A DNA stretch of 64,000 nt from Clostridiales bacterium. Lineage in GTDB: Bacteria; Bacillota; Clostridia; Lachnospirales; Lachnospiraceae. Under the pieces are notes generated by a model. It worked only from the letters and a program-made list of their open reading frames with translations, was not told the DNA's origin and searched no databases. The stretch covers positions 62,001 to 126,000 of the forward strand of contig DUNO01000005.1 of NCBI GenBank assembly GCA_012839295.1, given 5' to 3'. The stretch's first letter is position 1. Every line of letters begins with the position of its first letter. Below are positions 33,329-42,431 of the stretch, piece after piece. A program made the position numbers and the translations under genes.

Positions 33329-34079
33329 TTATAATTTTACAAAGGAGGAGCATCTAAGACCCGGGGAACGGATCGATGACCTCCACCGGAACAATTATCA
33401 AATTATTCAAAATACAAAGAAATTCTGTTTTGGAATGGATGCGGTGCTGCTTTCCGGGTTCACAAAGGTGTTGCCAGGGGAAAGGGTGCTGGATCTGGGG
33501 ACCGGAACAGGAATCATACCGATTTTATTAGAGGCAAAGACAAAAGGAGAGCATTTTACCGGACTGGAAATCCAGGAGGAAAGTGCGGATATGGCAAGGC
33601 GGAGCGTCGCCTTAAATAAGCTGGAAGATAAAGTTGATATTGTCGTGGGTGATATCAAGGAAGCCTCTGCCTTATTTGGCCCGGCTTCCTTTGATGTTGT
33701 TACCAGCAATCCGCCCTATATGAACCATAACCATGGGCTTGTTAACCCGGGGGAGGCGAAGGCAATCGCGCGCCATGAGATTTTGTGCTCCCTGGAGGAT
33801 GTAATCCGTGAGGCCTCCAGATGCCTGAAGCCAAACGGAAGGTTTTACCTGGTCCACCGGCCCTTCCGTCTGGTGGAGATTATAACGGTATTAACGGCCT
33901 ATAAGCTGGAGCCAAAGAGGATGAAGCTGGTCTATCCCTATGTTGATAAGGAGCCGAACATGGTGCTGCTGGAATGCATCAAGGGAGCGAGGTCCCGGGT
34001 GACAGTGGAGGCGCCGTTGATTGTATATAAGGAACCAAAGGTATATACGGATGAAATATATGATATCTATGGGTATTAG
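33321..34079 (+). CDS. yabB: tRNA1(Val) adenine-N6 methyltransferase-like (YabB)
   Basis: The 252-residue methyltransferase has motif I VLDLGTGTGIIPILLEAKT (about 57-75), the NPPY catalytic motif in VTSNPPYMNHNHG (about 128-140), FCFGMDAVLLSGF ahead of the fold and a C-terminal GRFYLVHRPFRLVEI. It uses S-adenosylmethionine to methylate an adenine. It overlaps yaaT by eight bases. GIY-YIG yazA, often next in line, is absent here. Confidence 0.9.
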   Translation: MTDYNFTKEEHLRPGERIDDLHRNNYQIIQNTKKFCFGMDAVLLSGFTKVLPGERVLDLGTGTGIIPILLEAKTKGEHFTGLEIQEESADMARRSVALNKLEDKVDIVVGDIKEASALFGPASFDVVTSNPPYMNHNHGLVNPGEAKAIARHEILCSLEDVIREASRCLKPNGRFYLVHRPFRLVEIITVLTAYKLEPKRMKLVYPYVDKEPNMVLLECIKGARSRVTVEAPLIVYKEPKVYTDEIYDIYGY

Positions 34080-34110
34080 GTCTTGATATTATATAGAAAG
34101 GGCTTGGATT

Positions 34111-34959
34111 ATGTCCGGAATTTTATATTTATGCGCCACGCCGATTGGCAACCTGGAGGATATGACCTTCCGGGTACTGCGTACCTTAAAGGAAGTTGAC
34201 CTGATTGCAGCGGAGGATACGAGACACAGTATTAAGCTGCTGAACCATTTTGAGATAAAGACACCGATGACCAGCTACCACGAATACAACAAGGTAGAGA
34301 AGGCGAGATACCTGGTGGAGCAGCTGCTGGAGGGGCAAAATATTGCCCTGATTACTGATGCCGGGACACCGGGGATCTCAGACCCGGGGGAGGAGCTGGT
34401 GAGGCAGGCATATGCCGCCGGGATTGAAGTTACATCCCTGCCGGGAGCCTGTGCGGCCATTACGGCATTGACCTTATCGGGATTATCTACGAGAAGATTT
34501 TGCTTTGAAGCATTTCTTCCATCAGATAAAAAGGAAAGACAGAGGATTCTTGAGGAATTAAAGTCCGAAACCAGGACAGTGGTGGTCTATGAGGCGCCCC
34601 ACAGGCTGGCCAGAACGCTCCAGGAGCTGCTGGCTGCACTTGGAGACCGGACTGCAGTAATTATAAAGGAATTGACAAAAAAGCATGAAACCGTATGGCA
34701 GACCACGCTTTCCCAGGCACTTGATACCTTTGGCAGGCAGGAGCCCAAGGGGGAATATGTAGTTGTACTTGAGGGAAAGTCCTTTGAAGAGCTGGAGGCC
34801 AGGAAGCAGGAGCAATGGGGTGCTCTTGCCCTGGAGGACCACATGAAGCTTTATTTGGAACGTGGGATGGACAGGAAGGAGGCAATGAAGGCTGTTGCGA
34901 AGGACAGGGGGATGAGCAAGCGGGATGTTTACCAGCAGCTGATTCCGGGGGAAGAATAG
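34111..34959 (+). CDS. rsmI: 16S rRNA (cytidine-2'-O)-methyltransferase RsmI
   Basis: The 282-residue protein is a tetrapyrrole-methylase-fold enzyme with LYLCATPIGNLEDMTFRVLR at the start, AAEDTRHSIKLLNHF, ALITDAGTPGISDPG (about 78-92), LPGACAAITALTLSGL, and RELTKKHET-type IKELTKKHETVWQ. It methylates C1402 of 16S rRNA. AGAAAGGGC precedes ATG 34111 after a 31-base gap from yabB. Confidence 0.94.
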   Translation: MSGILYLCATPIGNLEDMTFRVLRTLKEVDLIAAEDTRHSIKLLNHFEIKTPMTSYHEYNKVEKARYLVEQLLEGQNIALITDAGTPGISDPGEELVRQAYAAGIEVTSLPGACAAITALTLSGLSTRRFCFEAFLPSDKKERQRILEELKSETRTVVVYEAPHRLARTLQELLAALGDRTAVIIKELTKKHETVWQTTLSQALDTFGRQEPKGEYVVVLEGKSFEELEARKQEQWGALALEDHMKLYLERGMDRKEAMKAVAKDRGMSKRDVYQQLIPGEE

Positions 34960-35010
34960 GGAAGGTAATAGTAATGTTAATGTGGGATTCTATCTTTTGG
35001 AGGTGAAATT

Positions 35011-35928
35011 ATGTTTTATAGGGGATTTCGCGCAAAAGAGGGGAAAATACTTGTTTGGGGATTAACGGTTATTTTAATTGCTGTAATATTTTTTATACAG
35101 GAAAATTATTATAATAGTAAGCATTTTAGGGAACAGACCGTAAATGCGGAGAATCTGTTGTCTGCAGGGGATTATAAGCAAGCCGTGCAGGCCTATAAAA
35201 GTGCGCTTTCAGATAAGAACCATGATGAGGAGCTCACCATAGGCCTGGCTAACGCATATGCGGGCCTGGAGGAATACGATAAGGCGCTTGAGGTACTGCG
35301 CGCCAGCTATAAGGTAAAGCCTTCAAAACGGCTGTGCGGGGAAATTGAAGCCATCAGCCAGAAGAAGACGGAATATGAATACAGCCAGTATATCAGCAGG
35401 GCAGAGGTCTACCATGCCAATAAGGAATACAAGAAGGCCATAACCGCTTACGAAAAGGCAAAAGGGATCAAAAGCAAGGAGGTAACCCCCTATCAGAGGA
35501 TAACCGCAGCCTATATCGCTATGCAGGAATATGAGCTGGCCAGGGAAGAGGCGGCCAAGGGTCAGGCAATAACGAAGGATGAAAGCTTTTCTCTCCTATT
35601 GGAGTTGATTGATGCCGATATCCTTCAGGAAGAATACGATAAGCTGATCGACCAGGGCCGGGAATATACCTACCACGAAAATTATAACAAAGCCATTAAC
35701 CAATATAAGCAGGCGATGGAGCTGAAGCCTGAGGACATCACGGCCTATAAGGAGATAGCACAGGTTTACATGACCATGGAGGTTTATGGCGAAGCTGCAA
35801 GGATTCTTGGCAAGGCCTTGGCGCTGGAGCAGGATAAAGAGCTGGATAACCTTTTGGCCCAGGCAGAGGAGCAGCTTGCCCAGCAGGAGGAGGTAACGGT
35901 GACCGCCTTCCAGCAGGCAGCCCCATAG
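35011..35928 (+). CDS. membrane-anchored TPR protein
   Basis: The 305-residue protein has one membrane segment (about 12-30, VWGLTVILIAVIFFIQ) and then about six TPR units across residues 45-295 (for example AGDYKQAVQAYKSALSDKNH, NKEYKKAITAYEKAKGIKSK, HENYNKAINQYKQAMELKPE). It ends in a Gln/Ala-rich tail. TTGGAGGTG precedes ATG 35011. It is the last gene before a terminator. It would act as an extracytoplasmic scaffold; partners are unknown. Confidence 0.82.
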   Translation: MFYRGFRAKEGKILVWGLTVILIAVIFFIQENYYNSKHFREQTVNAENLLSAGDYKQAVQAYKSALSDKNHDEELTIGLANAYAGLEEYDKALEVLRASYKVKPSKRLCGEIEAISQKKTEYEYSQYISRAEVYHANKEYKKAITAYEKAKGIKSKEVTPYQRITAAYIAMQEYELAREEAAKGQAITKDESFSLLLELIDADILQEEYDKLIDQGREYTYHENYNKAINQYKQAMELKPEDITAYKEIAQVYMTMEVYGEAARILGKALALEQDKELDNLLAQAEEQLAQQEEVTVTAFQQAAP

Positions 35929-35953
35929 CAGGTGTGCCTGCGGAATATATAGT

Positions 35954-35988
35954 AAAAAAGCCCGCCGCAATTTACGGCAGGCTTTTTT
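35954..35988. terminator. bidirectional terminator between TPR gene and abrB
   Basis: AAAAAAGCCCGCCG pairs with CGGCAGGCTTTTTT across a CAATTTA loop with one mismatched step, with T/A runs on both sides. It ends the converging yaaR-rsmI-TPR and abrB units. Confidence 0.88.
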
Positions 35989-36054
35989 GCTATAATACTG
36001 GTCGTTACTTAAAAACTTCCTGTTGGACTGTATGTAGGATAACCGGCAGCTGAA

Positions 36055-36312
36055 TTATTCGATAATTCCAGCAAGCTTAGCCAGTTCAACAATTGTATCC
36101 TTAGAGATTCTTTTTCCGTGATATTCTAACAGATTGTCCTTGTTGCCGTTAAAAATATCAGTGGGTTCATACTTCTGAAGGATGATTCTTCCTTCGTCAA
36201 CAAAAATCTCCAATGGATCTCTCTCACTTACATCCAATGTCCTTCTTAACTCGATGGGAAGAGTAATTCTTCCAAGCTCATCAAGTCTCCTTACGATACC
36301 TGTACTTTTCAT
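36055..36312 (-). CDS. abrB: AbrB-family transition-state regulator
   Basis: The 85-residue protein has the swapped-hairpin SpoVT/AbrB domain: KSTGIVRRLDELGRITLPIE, LRRTLDVSERDPLEIFVDEG and RIILQKYEP, then a C-terminal multimerisation part. AbrB represses post-exponential genes. AAAGGAGGCCT precedes the ATG on the minus strand. It converges on the rsmI block, as in Bacillus subtilis. Upstream, TATAAT (complement of 36363-36368) is a likely -10. Confidence 0.93.
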   Translation of the reverse strand: MKSTGIVRRLDELGRITLPIELRRTLDVSERDPLEIFVDEGRIILQKYEPTDIFNGNKDNLLEYHGKRISKDTIVELAKLAGIIE

Positions 36313-36582
36313 AGTAGGCCTCCTTTTCTCACTAGCGTATTGGGGAATAAAATAGAATGCATATTATACAAAAAAGTAACACCATTTTTGAAATTACATA
36401 ATTTGTATATGGCATTTTATAAGATATCATAGGATTTTTTCAATGTCAACTAAAATAATTGTCAAAACATAGCACAAATTCAGAAATAAATGTAAAACGG
36501 ATACAATTAATACCATTAATACCTCGGAAATCGGCAGTTTTTTGATAAAAAAGGAAGAGATATAAAATGTCTCACAATTTTC

Positions 36583-36613
36583 GTCATAAAAGTTTGTGAA
36601 AAACGTATACTGT
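36583..36613 (+). promoter_or_regulatory. sigma-E-like promoter of spmA
   Basis: GTCATAAA (36583-36590) and GTATACTGT (36605-36613), with about 14 bases between the core elements, resemble the mother-cell sigma-E pattern (-35 xATAxx, -10 CATACxxT) but with one or two mismatches. The 347-base gap 36313-36659 also holds the abrB promoter region and no gene. Confidence 0.45.
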
Positions 36614-36659
36614 TATAAATGTATATTTTGAATAAAAATAAAGGAAGACGAGGAGTTTT

Positions 36660-37244
36660 ATGCTTAATTATTTGTGGGGTATCATGATCGTCCTTGGGGT
36701 TACGGTCGGGGTATTGCGGGGAGAAATTGGGGCGGTGAGTAATGCGACCATTAATTCCTCGAAGGAAGCGGTATCGTTATGTATCACAATGCTGGGAATC
36801 ATGGCTATGTGGACAGGTGTCATGCAGGTAGCCAAGAAATGCGGGCTGGTGGCCGCCTTTACACGGGCGCTGCATCCGATCATCCGTTTTCTGTATCCCA
36901 GCATTCCAAAAGGGCATATCGTAAATGAGTACATAGCCTCCAACATGATCGCCAATATCCTGGGGCTGGGCTGGGCGGCCACTCCCATGGGGCTTATGGC
37001 GATGAAGGAATTGAAGGCACTGAACCGTTCCTCGGAGGTAGCAAGCTGTGATATGTGTACACTGCTGATTGTTAATATTTCCTCCCTGCAGCTGATTCCG
37101 GTGAACATCATAGCCTACCGGAGCCAGTACGGCTCCGTGAACCCGGCGGAGATCCTTGCAGCGGGCCTTATAGCAACGGTCTGCTCCAGTCTTATCGGGG
37201 TAACCTTTGCAGTTATTGCAAGAAAATTAAGCAGGACAAAATAA
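36660..37244 (+). CDS. spmA: spore maturation protein A
   Basis: This 194-residue nucleoside-recognition/Gate-domain membrane protein has about five hydrophobic segments. It has NATINSSKEAVSLCITMLG, MALWTGVMQVAKKCGL-like, the conserved FLYPSIPKGHIVNEYIASNM (about 80-99), NILGLGWAATPMGLMAMKEL, and a C-terminal membrane pair. With SpmB it is needed for dehydration of the spore core. Its usual partner spmB is 4.5 kb away rather than adjacent. Confidence 0.92.
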   Translation: MLNYLWGIMIVLGVTVGVLRGEIGAVSNATINSSKEAVSLCITMLGIMAMWTGVMQVAKKCGLVAAFTRALHPIIRFLYPSIPKGHIVNEYIASNMIANILGLGWAATPMGLMAMKELKALNRSSEVASCDMCTLLIVNISSLQLIPVNIIAYRSQYGSVNPAEILAAGLIATVCSSLIGVTFAVIARKLSRTK

Positions 37245-37266
37245 ACAGGGAACAAATAGGCAGAGG

Positions 37267-38127
37267 TTAAATAAGCTGGTGGCCCGAGGCCTTATATTGC
37301 TTCGGGGTAACGCCCTTTGCCTTGCGGAAGGATTTAATAAAATAGCTGATGTCATTAAAGCCGCAGCCTAAGGCCACTTCGGTTATGCTATATTTCATTT
37401 CCGCCAGCTGCTCGCAGGCCGCCTCAATACGGTAGTAGTTAAGGTATTCTGTGGGGGTGTACTGGGTCATTTTGCGGAAGAAGCGGCAGAAGTACCTGGG
37501 GCTTAAGCAGGCTGCCTGTGCCATATCCTCCAGCGAGATGGTGTCGGTATAGTGTTCTTCAATATAATTAAGGACATCCTTAAACCGCTTTATCTGCTGG
37601 GAGGAAGCGGAAGGAACCGTATCCACCGTATAGGCCTGTGCTTTCAATATGGCGCCAATAAGCTTAAACAGGGTGCCTTGGATGATGAATTCATAACCAG
37701 GCCTGCGTTCATTCATGGTGCAGAATAAATCCCGGACCGTTTCATGGAATAGGTCTGACCCTTCATGGTGCTGTAAATGGACTGTGATCTCCTGGTTAAT
37801 TATTTTCTGGATTTGCTTGTTACATAATTTATTATTCCCCAGTAGAAGGCGCATATCAAAAACAAAGCATTCATAAATGCAGTCTTCCGGGACACCTCCG
37901 TGGGGCATCCCGCCTTGGATGAAGAGGATATCCCCCTGGTCCGCATGGATTGGGACGCCGTCAACGGTAAGATGGAAGCTGCCCTCCAAAATACGAATAA
38001 TCTCATATTCCGGGTGCCAGTGATAGGGCATCTGATAGCGTGGGTGGCTTGATTCTATATGATAAAAGGCAACGGGAAAATCAAAGGTTCCCTGCTGTTT
38101 ATCCTCTCTGTAATCCAAATATTTCAT
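37267..38127 (-). CDS. AraC-family transcriptional regulator (sugar-sensing type)
   Basis: The 286-residue protein has an N-terminal cupin (about 20-100: YHWHPEYEIIRILEGSFHLT, DILFIQGGMPHGG) and two C-terminal HTH motifs (about 185-280: LEDMAQAACLSPRYFCRFFR, CGFNDISYFIKSFRKAKGVT). I place the start at 38127, after AAGGGGGATTTTCGG, rather than at the longer frame start. It is divergent from fucI, so the sugar isomerase-kinase operon is its likely target. Confidence 0.88.
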   Translation of the reverse strand: MKYLDYREDKQQGTFDFPVAFYHIESSHPRYQMPYHWHPEYEIIRILEGSFHLTVDGVPIHADQGDILFIQGGMPHGGVPEDCIYECFVFDMRLLLGNNKLCNKQIQKIINQEITVHLQHHEGSDLFHETVRDLFCTMNERRPGYEFIIQGTLFKLIGAILKAQAYTVDTVPSASSQQIKRFKDVLNYIEEHYTDTISLEDMAQAACLSPRYFCRFFRKMTQYTPTEYLNYYRIEAACEQLAEMKYSITEVALGCGFNDISYFIKSFRKAKGVTPKQYKASGHQLI

Positions 38128-38244
38128 CCGAAAATCCCCCTTGCTCCAAAAAGTGAATATCGTCATATTTTATTGTCATTTTAGCACAAGTAATACAGGG
38201 AATGCAATGGTATAATAAAATCGATACCAGGTGTGATGTGCGGA

Positions 38245-38263
38245 GCATGGACATAATTATGAA
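38245..38263 (+). repeat. GCATGGACATAATTATGAA element, right end only
   Basis: This 19-base word occurs identically at 50905-50923 and with its last base changed at 53904-53922. Here it lies in the fucI leader, 50 bases before the start, and reads as a tiny frame MDIIMKEP. The TCCATGC left arm of the other copies is absent. Confidence 0.65.
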
Positions 38264-38312
38264 GGAACCATAATTTTATAGCCGCAGGGGATTGCGGCAG
38301 AAGGAGGATAAG

Positions 38313-40106
38313 ATGGCAAAAAGCAGATTAATCGGGGACTATCCTGTAATAGGAATTCGTCCTACCATTGACGGAAGAAGAGGCGCAGTAAAGGTACGTG
38401 AGTCCTTGGAAGTGCAGACCATGGAGATGGCGAAGGCAGCAGCCAGGCTATTTGAGGAAAACCTTAGGTATTCTAACGGGGAACCGGTAAAGGTTGTTAT
38501 TGCTGACACCACCATTGGCGGAGTAGCAGAGAGTGCTGCCTGTGCGTCAAAATTTAAAAAAGCAGGGGCCGATATTACCTTGACTGTAACGCCCTGCTGG
38601 TGTTATGGGGCGGAGACCATGGACATGGATCCCATGACCATTAAGGGTGTCTGGGGCTTTAACGGAACGGAACGCCCGGGAGCTGTGTACCTGGCATCCG
38701 TACTTGCTACCCATGCCCAGAAGGGGCTTCCTGCCTTTGGTATTTATGGACATGATGTGCAGAATGCAGACGATACTTCAATTCCTGAGGATGTAAAGGA
38801 GAAACTGCTCCGCTTCGGACGTGCCGCAGTGGCAGCAGCGACCATGAGAGGGAAATCCTATCTCCAGATCGGCTCTATCTGTATGGGAATCGGCGGCTCC
38901 ATCATTGACCCGGCCTTTATTGAAGAATATCTTGGCATGAGGGTTGAATCCGTGGATGAGGTAGAGATCATCCGTAGAATGACGGAAGGAATTTATAATG
39001 AAGAGGAATTCCAGAGGGCACTGGCCTGGACAAAGAAATATTGCAAGGAAGGCTTTGACAAGAATCCTCCCGAGGTTCAAAAGAGTGCAGAGGAGAAGGA
39101 AAAGGATTGGGAATTTGTTGTAAAGATGATGGTTATTATAAAGGACTTAATGAATGGCAATCCAAACCTTCCGGAAGGCTGCGAAGAAGAAGCAGCAGGC
39201 CACAATGCAATCTGCGCAGGCTTCCAGGGACAGAGACAGTGGACAGACTTCTATCCAAATGCTGATTTTGCGGAGGCATTAATGAATACCTCCTTTGACT
39301 GGGAAGGAGTAAGGGAGCCTTATATTGTTGCGACTGAAAATGATGTTTTGAATGGCATCAGCATGCTGTTCATGAAGCTGTTAACTAACCGGGCACAGAT
39401 TTTTGCGGATGTCCGTACCTATTGGAGCCCTGAGGCAGTAAAAAAAGCTACCGGGTATGAGCTTGAAGGTGCAGCAAAGGAAGCAGGCGGCTTTATTCAC
39501 CTGATTAACTCAGGAGCAGCATGCCTTGATGGCAATGGTGAGGCCAGGGATGAGAATGGCAATGCCGTAATTAAGCCTTGGTATGAGGTGACCCAGAAGG
39601 ATCAGGAAGCCATCCTTGCGGCAACGACCTGGAATGCAGCAGACACAGGCTATTTCAGAGGCGGCGGCTACTCCTCCAGATTCCTTACAAAGGTAGAGAT
39701 GCCGGTTACAATGATCCGTTTGAACCTTGTGAAAGGACTTGGGCCGGTGCTCCAGATTGCAGAGGGCTGGACAGTAGAGCTTCCCGACCAGGTATCCGAC
39801 GCATTATGGAAGCGTACGGACTACACCTGGCCTTGTACCTGGTTCGCTCCAAGAACTACAGGAGATGGAGCATTTAAGACCGCTTATGAGGTTATGAATA
39901 ACTGGGGTGCCAACCATGGTGCCATTTCTTACGGACATATCGGGGCAGACCTGATCTCCCTTTGCTCTATGCTGCGTATTCCTGTAGCAATGCATAATGT
40001 GCCGGAGGAGAAGATCTTCAGGCCCGCAGCCTGGAATGCCTTTGGCATGGATAAAGAGGGTCAGGACTACAGGGCTTGCCAGACCTACGGACCTTTATTT
40101 AAGTAA
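38313..40106 (+). CDS. fucI: L-fucose isomerase
   Basis: The 597-residue protein has the FucI family layout: [62 protein letters not shown], and near residues 330-360 the metal-binding [19 protein letters not shown], then [19 protein letters not shown] at the end. It converts L-fucose to L-fuculose and usually also D-arabinose to D-ribulose, with Mn2+. ATG 38313 follows AAGGAGGATAAG. It is followed by an FGGY kinase; no aldolase is nearby, so the pathway is completed elsewhere. Confidence 0.94.
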   Translation: MAKSRLIGDYPVIGIRPTIDGRRGAVKVRESLEVQTMEMAKAAARLFEENLRYSNGEPVKVVIADTTIGGVAESAACASKFKKAGADITLTVTPCWCYGAETMDMDPMTIKGVWGFNGTERPGAVYLASVLATHAQKGLPAFGIYGHDVQNADDTSIPEDVKEKLLRFGRAAVAAATMRGKSYLQIGSICMGIGGSIIDPAFIEEYLGMRVESVDEVEIIRRMTEGIYNEEEFQRALAWTKKYCKEGFDKNPPEVQKSAEEKEKDWEFVVKMMVIIKDLMNGNPNLPEGCEEEAAGHNAICAGFQGQRQWTDFYPNADFAEALMNTSFDWEGVREPYIVATENDVLNGISMLFMKLLTNRAQIFADVRTYWSPEAVKKATGYELEGAAKEAGGFIHLINSGAACLDGNGEARDENGNAVIKPWYEVTQKDQEAILAATTWNAADTGYFRGGGYSSRFLTKVEMPVTMIRLNLVKGLGPVLQIAEGWTVELPDQVSDALWKRTDYTWPCTWFAPRTTGDGAFKTAYEVMNNWGANHGAISYGHIGADLISLCSMLRIPVAMHNVPEEKIFRPAAWNAFGMDKEGQDYRACQTYGPLFK

Positions 40107-40224
40107 GTAACAGGTAATTGGAGGTATAGCTTCTGCGTTAGAATAGTATCTGCTATGCATGGTTTACTTTCTGGCTTTGATTGTTTAAAATGGGAAGAAA
40201 AGAGAGTGTTTAAGGAGGGTTGAT

Positions 40225-41592
40225 ATGCAAAAATACTATTTGGCGATTGATATTGGGGCTTCCGGCGGGCGGCATATCCTTGGGAGTGTTGTTGATGGCA
40301 GGATATGCCTTGAGGAGGTATACCGCTTCGAAAATGGAATGGAAAAGGTAGGCGGCTCCCTCTGCTGGAATACCCATAAGATTTTTCATGAGATCCTGGA
40401 AGGAATGAAGCGTTGCAAGGAGATAGGCAAGATTCCCGTAAGCGTTGGTGTGGACACCTGGGGAGTGGATTTCGTATTGATCAATAAGGACGGGAATATT
40501 GTAGGAAATACGGTGGGCTACCGTGACAGCAGAACCTTAAATATGCCGGCAGAGCTGGAGAAGGTCATTCCGGCACAGGAGCTGTACGAGCGGACGGGTA
40601 TCCAGAGTCAGGTATATAATACGGTGTACCAGCTGATGGCACTTCAAAGGGAGCATCCTGAGCAGCTGGAAGAGGCTGAATTCCTGCTGTTTACACCGGA
40701 TTATTATCATTTCCTCCTGTCAGGTGAGAAAAGGCAGGAGTATACCATTGCTTCAACGAGCATGATGCTGGATGTCAACAAAAAAACCTGGGACTATGAG
40801 CTGATAGAAAAGCTGGGGCTGCCTAAGAAATTATTTCAGGAGCTTCAAATGCCGGGTACGGTAGTGGGTAACCTAAGGCCTGGGATACGGGCAGCAGTGG
40901 GATATGACTGCAGGGTAGTCGCACCGGCTTCCCATGATACGGCATCAGCCGTGGCAGCAGTTCCAAGCATTGAAAAGGATACCCTTTACATCAGCTCGGG
41001 AACCTGGTCCCTGATGGGAATTGAGTCGGAGACACCGAACTGCTCCGAGGCCTGCAGACAGTGGGGCTTTACAAATGAGGGGGGCTATGCCTATAGATAC
41101 CGTATTTTAAAAAATATTATGGGTCTGTGGATGATCCAGTCAGTCCGCAGGGAAATCGGGGAAGGCAGGTCCTTTGCCGAGATCTGTGAGAGTGCATCAA
41201 AGGAAAGCATTCCCTCCATTGTGGACTGCAACGATTCCTGCTTCCTGGCTCCGGACAGCATGACCCAGGCGGTGAAGGATTACTGTGAAAGAACAAAGCA
41301 GCAGATCCCCCAAACCCTGGCTGAAATTGCGGCTGTGATTTATAACAGCCTGGCAAAATGCTATGCAGAAACCCTGACGGAGATTGAAAAAATGACCGGA
41401 AAGCATTATCCCTGTATCAACATTATTGGCGGAGGCTCCAATGCAGCCTACTTAAATGAACTGACAGCAAAGTATACGGGCCGTAAGGTAGCGGCAGGCC
41501 CTTCCGAAGCAACGGCAATCGGCAACCTGATCTGCCAGATGATAGAAGATGGGGAATTTGCAACCTTGGAAGAAGCCAGAATGAGTATTTAG
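40225..41592 (+). CDS. FGGY-family sugar kinase (rhamnulokinase/fuculokinase)
   Basis: The 455-residue kinase has the FGGY phosphate motif YLAIDIGASGGRHILG at the start, SVGVDTWGVDFVLINKDGNI, YRDSRTLNMP, VAPASHDTASAVAAVPS (about 232-248, catalytic Asp), SSGTWSLMGIE and NIIGGGSNAAYLNELTA. By family it is closest to rhamnulokinase, but beside fucI it probably phosphorylates L-fuculose. AAGGAGGGTTG precedes the ATG. Confidence 0.9.
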   Translation: MQKYYLAIDIGASGGRHILGSVVDGRICLEEVYRFENGMEKVGGSLCWNTHKIFHEILEGMKRCKEIGKIPVSVGVDTWGVDFVLINKDGNIVGNTVGYRDSRTLNMPAELEKVIPAQELYERTGIQSQVYNTVYQLMALQREHPEQLEEAEFLLFTPDYYHFLLSGEKRQEYTIASTSMMLDVNKKTWDYELIEKLGLPKKLFQELQMPGTVVGNLRPGIRAAVGYDCRVVAPASHDTASAVAAVPSIEKDTLYISSGTWSLMGIESETPNCSEACRQWGFTNEGGYAYRYRILKNIMGLWMIQSVRREIGEGRSFAEICESASKESIPSIVDCNDSCFLAPDSMTQAVKDYCERTKQQIPQTLAEIAAVIYNSLAKCYAETLTEIEKMTGKHYPCINIIGGGSNAAYLNELTAKYTGRKVAAGPSEATAIGNLICQMIEDGEFATLEEARMSI

Positions 41593-41606
41593 TAACTGGA
41601 ATTTTT

Positions 41607-41648
41607 AATATGGGCCTGAAAACTATAATGAGTTTTCAGGCCCATATT
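41607..41648. repeat. perfect 18-bp inverted repeat after the kinase gene
   Basis: AATATGGGCCTGAAAACT (41607-41624) is exactly complementary to AGTTTTCAGGCCCATATT (41631-41648), with a six-base loop. No T-run follows, so termination would be by a structure alone or on factor help. It separates the sugar module from spmB. Confidence 0.85.
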
Positions 41649-41678
41649 AAGTTGGAACGGCTTTTCTTAGGTAAAATT

Positions 41679-41706
41679 CATATGTTCTGGGATAACCTCA
41701 TAAAAT
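41679..41706 (+). promoter_or_regulatory. sigma-E-like promoter of spmB
   Basis: CATATG (41679-41684) and CATAAAAT (41699-41706) with 14 bases between fit the sigma-E consensus (ATA core in the -35, CATAxxxT -10). It would let spmB be expressed in the mother cell although it is cut off from spmA. Confidence 0.55.
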
Positions 41707-41736
41707 ACAATAAGTACATATTAAGGTTGTTGGTGC

Positions 41737-42267
41737 ATGAAATTCCTGATCTATATCTCAGATTATATTATTCCGTTTATTTTGTTCTATATCATAGGCA
41801 TGGGTTTGTTATCAAAGCAGAATGTCTTTGATGATTTTATTGATGGTGCTAAGGATGGCTTTAAGGTGGTTCTTGATATTTTACCGACCTTAATCGGGCT
41901 TATGGTGGCTATCGGTATCCTACGCGCTTCAGGAGCCCTCCAGATCATAGCAGGCATGTTGCAGCCGGTTACGGATTTTTTACATTTCCCGTCTCAGGCG
42001 GTTCCTTTGGTTATCATTAAAATGTTTTCTTCCTCGGCCGCTACCAGCCTGCTTTTAGATATTTTCAAGGAATACGGACCTGATTCCTATCTGGGAAGGT
42101 TGTGCAGCATTATTATGAGCTGCACGGAGACTATTTTCTATACCTTGGCCGTATATTTTATGGCAGCAGGGGTGAAGAAGACCCGGTATACACTGCTGGG
42201 ATGCCTCCTGGCCACGTTTTCCGGGGTGGTGGCGAGTACGATTATCACAAACCTGGTATTTAAATAA
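41737..42267 (+). CDS. spmB: spore maturation protein B
   Basis: The 176-residue membrane protein is the second Gate-domain partner, with IIPFILFYIIGMGLL at the N-terminus, FVVLDILPTLIGLMVAIGIL-like (about 44-62), VPLVIIKMFSSSAATSLLLD (about 89-108), GRLCSIIMSCTETIFYTLAV and a last membrane segment. Like SpmA, it serves core dehydration. The ribosome site is poor (AAGG ten bases upstream). Confidence 0.92.
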   Translation: MKFLIYISDYIIPFILFYIIGMGLLSKQNVFDDFIDGAKDGFKVVLDILPTLIGLMVAIGILRASGALQIIAGMLQPVTDFLHFPSQAVPLVIIKMFSSSAATSLLLDIFKEYGPDSYLGRLCSIIMSCTETIFYTLAVYFMAAGVKKTRYTLLGCLLATFSGVVASTIITNLVFK

Positions 42268-42306
42268 GGTCTGCTGATTGGTTAAAGCTTTTGGAACCAG
42301 GTGTTA

Positions 42307-42353
42307 GCCGGTTCGGGTGCTGTAGGGTTTATTGCATCCGGGCCGGTTTTTTT
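42307..42353 (+). terminator. intrinsic terminator after spmB
   Basis: GCCGGTTCGGGTGC pairs with GCATCCGGGCCGGT with one small bulge and is followed by seven T. Confidence 0.85.
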
Positions 42354-42431
42354 AAAATGATTTCCTAAACTGTAAAAAGAGTATATAATTAGGGATAGAT
42401 AGGGATGCTTAGTTTATAAGGAGGTGGCTTT

